Source of the DNA: Patescibacteria group bacterium UBA6899
GTDB lineage: Bacteria > Patescibacteriota > Minisyncoccia > Phycocordibacterales > UBA6899
Reading direction: 5' to 3'
Assembly (NCBI GenBank): GCA_002451235.1
Contig: DKBN01000057.1
Span: forward strand, 1-15,289
Length of the DNA: 15,289 nucleotides
This document shows, one piece after another, positions 11,266-15,289 of the stretch. The translations under genes and the position numbers were made by a program. The notes under the pieces were generated by a model, which did no database searches, was not told where the DNA came from, and saw nothing but the letters and a program-made list of their open reading frames with translations. Positions within the stretch are counted from its first letter, which is position 1. Each line of letters starts with the position of its first letter.

Positions 11266-12903
11266 CTAGAGACACTTCTTCACCGTCTTCATGAACGCAA
11301 AAAAGAGCGGGTTCGGGAAGAGCGGGCGCGCGGTGAATTCGGGATGAAATTGCGAACCGAGCATGAACGGATGCTTCGACGCACGCAATTCTGCGATCTC
11401 CATGAGCCTTCCGTCCGGAGAGACGCCGGAGAACACGAGGCCGGCTTTCGTGAGCTTTTGGATATACGCGGGGTTGACCTCATAACGATGGCGATGGCGT
11501 TCATGGATAAGATCAGTGCGATAGGCCGCATAAGCGAGCGTCCCCCTTCGCAACTTCGCAGGATAATCGCCAAGACGCATCGAACCCCCATAATTCCCAT
11601 TCGCGACCTTCTCCCTCTGCTCTTCCATGATCGCGATCACCGGATGAGGCGTCCGCTTGTCGACCTCGATAGTGTTCGCTCCTATAAGGCCAGCGACATG
11701 GCGTGCGAATTCGACGACCATGAGCTGCATGCCGTAGCAGAGCCCGAGGTACGGGATCTTTTTCTCGCGCGCGAACTTGATCGCGGTAATGACGCCCTCG
11801 ACACCGCGCGAACCGAACCCTCCGGGAACGATGATACCGTCGTACTTGGAAAGTTTCGCCACTTGCTTCGGGTCGCGCTCGAATTCTTCCGCATCGACCC
11901 AAGTGAGCTCTGGTTTCATGCCGAGATGGTAAGCCGCATACTTGGCAGCTTCGATGACCGAGATATAGGAATCCGAGAGTGTAAAACTTCCGGTCGCAAA
12001 ATATTTCCCCACGACAGCGATCTTCGCCGTACTTTTGGGATCATGCACCTTCCCGACGAATCTTTTCCATTCGCGGAGATCAGGGCTCTTCTTGGCTTTG
12101 AGTTTGAGGAGTTTCAACACCGTATCCCCGAGACGATCCTTCTCGAAATTGAGCGGAACATCATAGATACTCTCCACGTCCGGCGCGGAGATCACCTGCT
12201 CTGATTTCATCCCTGAGGACGCAGCGATCTTCTCTTTGCGTTTCTGATCGAGAGGGAATTCACCGCGCGCGATGATGATATCTGGCTGGACCCCGTAGGA
12301 ATTCATCGTGCGGACAGCATATTGGGTCGGTTTCGTTTTCATCTCTCCGAGATTGTGCGGGACCGGAAGATATGAGACGAGGACAAAGAGCACATCGCCT
12401 GGGTTATCAATTTCCAAGAGTCTTGCCGCCTCAATGAACATCATGCTCTGATATTCGCCCAGAGTCCCGCCGATCTCCGTGATGATGACCTCTGCGTTCA
12501 CATCCTCCCCTGCTCTCTTGATGCGCTGGATGATCTCTTCTGGGATATGCGGGACCGGCTCGACGCAACGACCCCCATAGCCAAGTGCGCGCTCGCGATC
12601 GATCACCGTCTTGTAGACCATGCCGCCGGTCATATAGTTCACGTTCGAGAGATCGCGACCAAGGAAGCGCTCATAGTTTCCCATGTCCTGGTCGCATTCG
12701 AGCCCGCTTCGAAGCACGAATACTTCGCCGTGCTCGACCGGATTCATCGTTCCGGCGTCCACATTGAGATACGGATCGATCTTGATCGGCGCGACACGAA
12801 AACCGCGTGCCTCAAGGAGGTACGCGATCGAGGAGGTGGTCACACCTTTGCCGACTCCTGACATCACTCCTCCGACGACAAAGATGTATTTGGGTTTCTT
12901 CAT
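11266..12903 (-). CDS. pyrG: CTP synthase
   Basis: A 545-residue, full-length CTP synthase: UTP + ATP + glutamine to CTP, in the cytoplasm. The N-terminal synthetase part shows YIFVVGGVMSGVGKG (6-20, P-loop-like, Lys19), IDPYLNVDAGTMNP, HGEVFV, CDQDMGNYERF (70-80, Asp73 for Mg) and TEIGGTLGE (142-150, Glu143). The C-terminal glutamine amidotransferase has PGGFGSRG (360-367), LGLCYGMQ (386-393) with nucleophile Cys389, ERHRHRYEVN (468-477) and FHPEF with His520 and Glu522. It differs from E. coli in several usually fixed places: SGVGKG for SSLGKG, 'LRSGLECDQDMGNYERF' for 'TEDGAETDLDLGHYERF', and final Glu for Asp in the 'EIGGT.GD' loop; I believe these are features of the candidate-phyla form. 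The start is 4 bases after the ftsX stop, so the genes are co-transcribed. Confidence 0.98.
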   Translation of the reverse strand: MKKPKYIFVVGGVMSGVGKGVTTSSIAYLLEARGFRVAPIKIDPYLNVDAGTMNPVEHGEVFVLRSGLECDQDMGNYERFLGRDLSNVNYMTGGMVYKTVIDRERALGYGGRCVEPVPHIPEEIIQRIKRAGEDVNAEVIITEIGGTLGEYQSMMFIEAARLLEIDNPGDVLFVLVSYLPVPHNLGEMKTKPTQYAVRTMNSYGVQPDIIIARGEFPLDQKRKEKIAASSGMKSEQVISAPDVESIYDVPLNFEKDRLGDTVLKLLKLKAKKSPDLREWKRFVGKVHDPKSTAKIAVVGKYFATGSFTLSDSYISVIEAAKYAAYHLGMKPELTWVDAEEFERDPKQVAKLSKYDGIIVPGGFGSRGVEGVITAIKFAREKKIPYLGLCYGMQLMVVEFARHVAGLIGANTIEVDKRTPHPVIAIMEEQREKVANGNYGGSMRLGDYPAKLRRGTLAYAAYRTDLIHERHRHRYEVNPAYIQKLTKAGLVFSGVSPDGRLMEIAELRASKHPFMLGSQFHPEFTARPLFPNPLFFAFMKTVKKCL

Positions 12904-12907
12904 AGCA

Positions 12908-13840
12908 TCAGACTTTGAGGTATCTCCGCACCGCTAACCACGATGAGACCGCTCCGAGCGCGATCCCGACGAGCAGGAGGATAAAGAATATCTCGTTCAG
13001 ATTGGTGAGGTAATAATAGAACAGATCGACTCCTCCGTAGAAATCCTTCGTCGATGCCTTGAGCCAGAGTGTCACGGGATAGAAGAGCCCGGTCGCAATG
13101 ATCGCCGAGAGCATGCCATAGATCATTCCCTCGACGACGAACGGACCTCGCACGAAACTGTTGTTCGCGCCGACGAGGCGCATAATGGCAATCTCTTCGC
13201 GCGAGATATAGATGGCGAGGCGGATGGTGTTGAAGGTGATGACAATTGCGATGGCGATCAAAAGGAAGAGGATGGCGATCGAAACCTTCTCAACGCCGTT
13301 CGTGATCGCGGTCAAACGGTCGATGATGATCTTGTTCTTTGCGTAGTTCACGCTATAGATAGCCTGCGTGCCGCTCCCCGCCATCTTGTCGCGCTCGTTC
13401 TGGATATATGTCGCGATCGCCTCATACTGCGATGGATCCTTAGCCTTGATATTGAGCACCGCCCCGAGCGGATTGTCGGGAAGCTCTTCTAGGGCCTGCG
13501 TCATCAGTGTATCGTTCGCGTGCCGTAGCTTGAACGCCTCGATTGCCTGGTCCCGCGAGATGTATTCGACTTCTTTCACTTCAGGCAATGCTTCGATCTC
13601 GCGCTTCATGACGAGAATGTCCGGTTCGACGGCATCCGAGGTGAAATAGATATTGATATCCACTTTGTCGCGGATACTGTTGAGTGTCGACTGGAGAAAG
13701 ACCGACATCAAGATGGTCGCACCGACGACGAAAAGTGCGACGGTCATCACGAAAATGGCCGAGAGCGACACGACCGCATTTCTCCAAAAATTGACGAAGC
13801 CAGCTTTGACGATCCGGCGCGTGCTGACGATCACTCCCAT
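12908..13840 (-). CDS. ftsX: Cell division protein FtsX
   Basis: A 310-residue membrane protein with the FtsX layout: a cytoplasmic N-terminus (RRIVKAGFVNFWRN), helix 1 at about 22-48, a roughly 130-residue outside domain (about 50-180) with the family's 'KVDINIYFTSDA', 'LPEVKEVEYISRDQAIEAFK' and 'LPDNPLGAVLNI' segments, then helices at about 183-209, 236-261 and 283-305. The cytoplasmic turn YISREEIAIMRLVGANNSFVRGPF (211-234) is the coupling region to FtsE. FtsEX passes ATP hydrolysis across the membrane to switch on peptidoglycan hydrolases at division. The gene follows ftsE after a 234-base gap, unusual since the two often overlap, and is followed at once by pyrG. Confidence 0.96.
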   Translation of the reverse strand: MGVIVSTRRIVKAGFVNFWRNAVVSLSAIFVMTVALFVVGATILMSVFLQSTLNSIRDKVDINIYFTSDAVEPDILVMKREIEALPEVKEVEYISRDQAIEAFKLRHANDTLMTQALEELPDNPLGAVLNIKAKDPSQYEAIATYIQNERDKMAGSGTQAIYSVNYAKNKIIIDRLTAITNGVEKVSIAILFLLIAIAIVITFNTIRLAIYISREEIAIMRLVGANNSFVRGPFVVEGMIYGMLSAIIATGLFYPVTLWLKASTKDFYGGVDLFYYYLTNLNEIFFILLLVGIALGAVSSWLAVRRYLKV

Positions 13841-14074
13841 ACTCGCCTATTTTCGCATGCATCCAGGCTCTACGCAAAGTGGAAAATGACTTGCCAAAAC
13901 TAAATATTTCCATTCTTAAGAAGGCTAGAAAAATGTTGTATCACCCAGACATTCCAATCCTTCGAGTCCTATGAATCTCGATGCTGTTCGAGGGGCAAGA
14001 CGAGATGTCGGCGAGATGTATGAAAATACTTTGAGTCGACTCGATGTCGTAGACAACGAAGAAGAGCGCGAGAT
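13841..14074 (-). other. Spacer between ftsE and ftsX
   Basis: No gene was recognised in these 234 bases. The frames present encode no recognisable protein; one plus-strand frame starting at 13971 is antisense to ftsE and judged spurious. It contains a TTCTTAAGAA palindrome (13913-13922) and an AT-rich part next to it. A TTGGCA element lies about 60 bases before the ftsX start but lacks a convincing -10 box. It may hold an ftsX promoter, which I could not define. Confidence 0.35.
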
Positions 14075-14752
14075 TCAGAGGACGTACTTGCCGTGGCGGT
14101 CGTCGCGGATCACCTTCCCATCCGCCATCGTGATCACCCGTTTCTTCAGGGAATCAATGATGCCTTTGTTGTGCGTCGTCAGGATGATGGTCGTCCCCAT
14201 GTCATTGATCTTCTTTAGGATCTGGATGACATCGTATGTGTTGACCGGATCAAGATTCCCCGTGGGCTCATCTGCGATGATGACGTCCGGCTGGCTGATG
14301 ATGGCGCGCGCGATCGCAACTCGCTGTTTCTCGCCTCCGGAGAGTTCGTGGGGAAAATGCCAAAGTTTGTCGCCAAGGTCGACGAGCTCGAGGACCTGCG
14401 GCACATCGGAGCGTATCTCTTCGTCGCTTTTTCCCGATGCCTCCATGGCGAACGCAATGTTCTCGTATGCGGTCTTGTTCGGGAGCAATCGAAAATCCTG
14501 AAAGACGGTGCCGATCCTGCGACGGTATTCGGGGATATGCTTGCTGCGGATCTTGTGCACGTTCACCTTCTCGAAGAACACCGATCCTTGCGTCGGGCGG
14601 TCTTCGACAAGTAGGAGCCGCAAGAGTGTGGTCTTCCCTGCCCCAGAATGCCCCACAATAGAGACGAATTCCCCGGGTTCGATATGTAGCGTCACTTCGT
14701 CAAGCGCAGCATGGCCTTCGTAGATCTTGGAAACGCCGTCGAAATAGATCAT
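14075..14752 (-). CDS. ftsE: Cell division ATP-binding protein FtsE
   Basis: A 225-residue ABC ATPase of the usual FtsE length. Motifs: Walker A GHSGAGKTT (34-42), Q-loop Gln85 in VFQDFRLLPNKTAYENIAF (83-101), signature LSGGEKQR (137-144), Walker B VIIADEPTGNLDP (157-169) with Asp161 and Glu162, and the switch His194 in TTHNKGII. It is the cytoplasmic motor that drives FtsX. Like many FtsE proteins it is closer to LolD/MacB-type ATPases than to importers, but gene order (ftsX next, prfB before) settles the identity. A TATAAT box sits 6 bases before the ATG, inside the 15-base gap after prfB, so it can be transcribed apart from prfB. Confidence 0.97.
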   Translation of the reverse strand: MIYFDGVSKIYEGHAALDEVTLHIEPGEFVSIVGHSGAGKTTLLRLLLVEDRPTQGSVFFEKVNVHKIRSKHIPEYRRRIGTVFQDFRLLPNKTAYENIAFAMEASGKSDEEIRSDVPQVLELVDLGDKLWHFPHELSGGEKQRVAIARAIISQPDVIIADEPTGNLDPVNTYDVIQILKKINDMGTTIILTTHNKGIIDSLKKRVITMADGKVIRDDRHGKYVL

Positions 14753-14758
14753 GGTGCG

Positions 14759-14786
14759 ATTATACCCTTATGGGCGATGCTCTGAA
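14759..14786 (-). promoter_or_regulatory. Promoter of ftsE, probably leaderless
   Basis: On the minus strand a perfect TATAAT (14764-14759) ends 6 bases before the ftsE ATG at 14752. A -35-like TTCAGA (14786-14781) lies 16 bases further up, inside the end of prfB. No Shine-Dalgarno site is present. Confidence 0.6.
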
Positions 14787-15289
14787 AGGGACTTCTCCGC
14801 TTCTATGAATTCGTCGAGTTCGCCGCGCTCAAGAACAGCGTCGGTCTTCGCGGTCTCCGCTCCCGTGCGATGATCCTTCACCATCTTATACGGGTGGAGC
14901 ACGTAGGAGCGGATCTGATTCCCCCATTCGACCTTGGTCGTTTTCGAAATGTACATCTTCTCCTTCTCCGCATCGGTCAAGGAATCTCGCATATGTTGCA
15001 CTTTCGCGGAAAGAAGCTCCATGGCGATCTCGCGATTGCGGAGCTGCGATCGTTCGACCGAGACATGGACGGACATTCCCGTTGGCGTATGGACGGCTCG
15101 CACCGCGGTCTCGCGCTTGTTCACATTCTGCCCCCCGGCGCCGCCCGAGCGCGCGAACTCGAGCTCCACCTCGGATTCCGGAAGGAGCTGGAATTGCCCT
15201 TTCTCGAACTTCGGGATGACCTCCACCATCGAGAATGACGTGTGACGCTTCGCGTTCGCGTTAAACGGCGAGATGCGCACCAGGCGATG
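14768..15289 (-). CDS. prfB: Peptide chain release factor 2, C-terminal part
   Basis: The window edge cuts the gene; 173 residues up to the TAA stop are present. The frame stays open to the edge and reads HRLVRISPFNANAKRHTSFSMVEV, the usual RF2 stretch, so the GTG at 15280 is an internal Val codon and not a start. The catalytic loop SGGAGGQNVNK carries the GGQ that triggers peptidyl-tRNA hydrolysis, and VEWGNQIRSYVLHPYKMVKDHRTG followed by the 'LDEFIEA' end fits RF2 rather than RF1. RF2 reads UAA and UGA, in line with UGA serving as stop in this genome. The stop-codon-reading SPF region and any frameshift site at the start of the gene lie outside the window. Confidence 0.96.
   Translation of the reverse strand, partial: HRLVRISPFNANAKRHTSFSMVEVIPKFEKGQFQLLPESEVELEFARSGGAGGQNVNKRETAVRAVHTPTGMSVHVSVERSQLRNREIAMELLSAKVQHMRDSLTDAEKEKMYISKTTKVEWGNQIRSYVLHPYKMVKDHRTGAETAKTDAVLERGELDEFIEAEKSLSEHRP

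Noticed and set aside
11248..12204. 318-codon open frame on the plus strand
   Set aside because: Entirely antisense to pyrG, which has every CTP synthase motif. The translation is rich in Arg, His and Asp with no family likeness, as expected for a shadow frame.
13941..13975. TTCGAGTCC resembling a tRNA T-loop
   Set aside because: The flanking bases do not pair into a T-stem, and no acceptor, D or anticodon arms can be placed around it.
13971..14501. 176-codon plus-strand frame starting in the ftsE-ftsX spacer
   Set aside because: Most of it is antisense to ftsE. The first 35 codons outside ftsE match nothing I know, and no promoter or ribosome site precedes it.
1..15289. CRISPR array, insertion sequence, prophage or tRNA/rRNA gene
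   Set aside because: No regularly spaced repeats, no transposase or phage-like protein, and no RNA gene structure were found on either strand by reading.

Overview
The window looks like a chromosomal segment from a Candidate Phyla Radiation bacterium (Patescibacteria, most likely the Parcubacteria side). This is inferred from the gene style: short genes packed tightly, a CTP synthase with the variant motifs I associate with that group, very large Ser/Thr/Gly/Ala-rich secreted proteins, few Shine-Dalgarno sites, and several start codons only 6-8 bases after a -10 box. TGA is used as an ordinary stop (for example in ftsE, ftsX and the Hsp20 gene), so this is not one of the lineages that read UGA as glycine. 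No phage, IS, CRISPR, tRNA or rRNA was seen.

Left part (1-3830). It holds the tail of an EamA-type permease, a secreted peptidoglycan-binding/fibronectin-like protein on the minus strand, a membrane-anchored MliC-like lysozyme-inhibitor protein, and a three-gene flavin neighbourhood. The last consists of a small three-helix membrane protein, an ApbE-like FAD:protein FMN transferase just downstream of it, and a convergent gene for a membrane-anchored FMN-binding-domain protein that is the natural ApbE substrate.

Middle part (3830-9750). It holds an AlkA-type DNA glycosylase, a gene-poor stretch of about 430 bases ending in a good promoter and a structured leader, an Hsp20 chaperone, a perfect 36-base palindrome, and an 886-residue secreted surface protein on the minus strand. 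That protein's roughly 435-base upstream region carries a TATAAT box followed at once by a terminator-like hairpin. A phosphoribosyltransferase and a twin-CBS protein follow as a convergent pair.

Right part (9795-15289). All genes are on the minus strand and form a cell-division and housekeeping cluster read prfB (cut by the window edge) - ftsE - ftsX - pyrG - VKOR-like membrane protein - coiled-coil protein - rlpA-like. FtsE/FtsX and the RlpA-like protein both bear on peptidoglycan remodelling at division; RF2 and CTP synthase are core housekeeping.

The most interesting signals are: recurrent apparently leaderless promoters; two convergent gene pairs that overlap by exactly the same four bases (TTAG); a terminator-like hairpin hidden inside the apbE coding sequence; an ApbE with no export signal facing an exported substrate; a promoter-plus-immediate-terminator arrangement before the giant surface protein; and an internally duplicated VKOR-like protein. 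None of these proves a new system; each is given with its limits.
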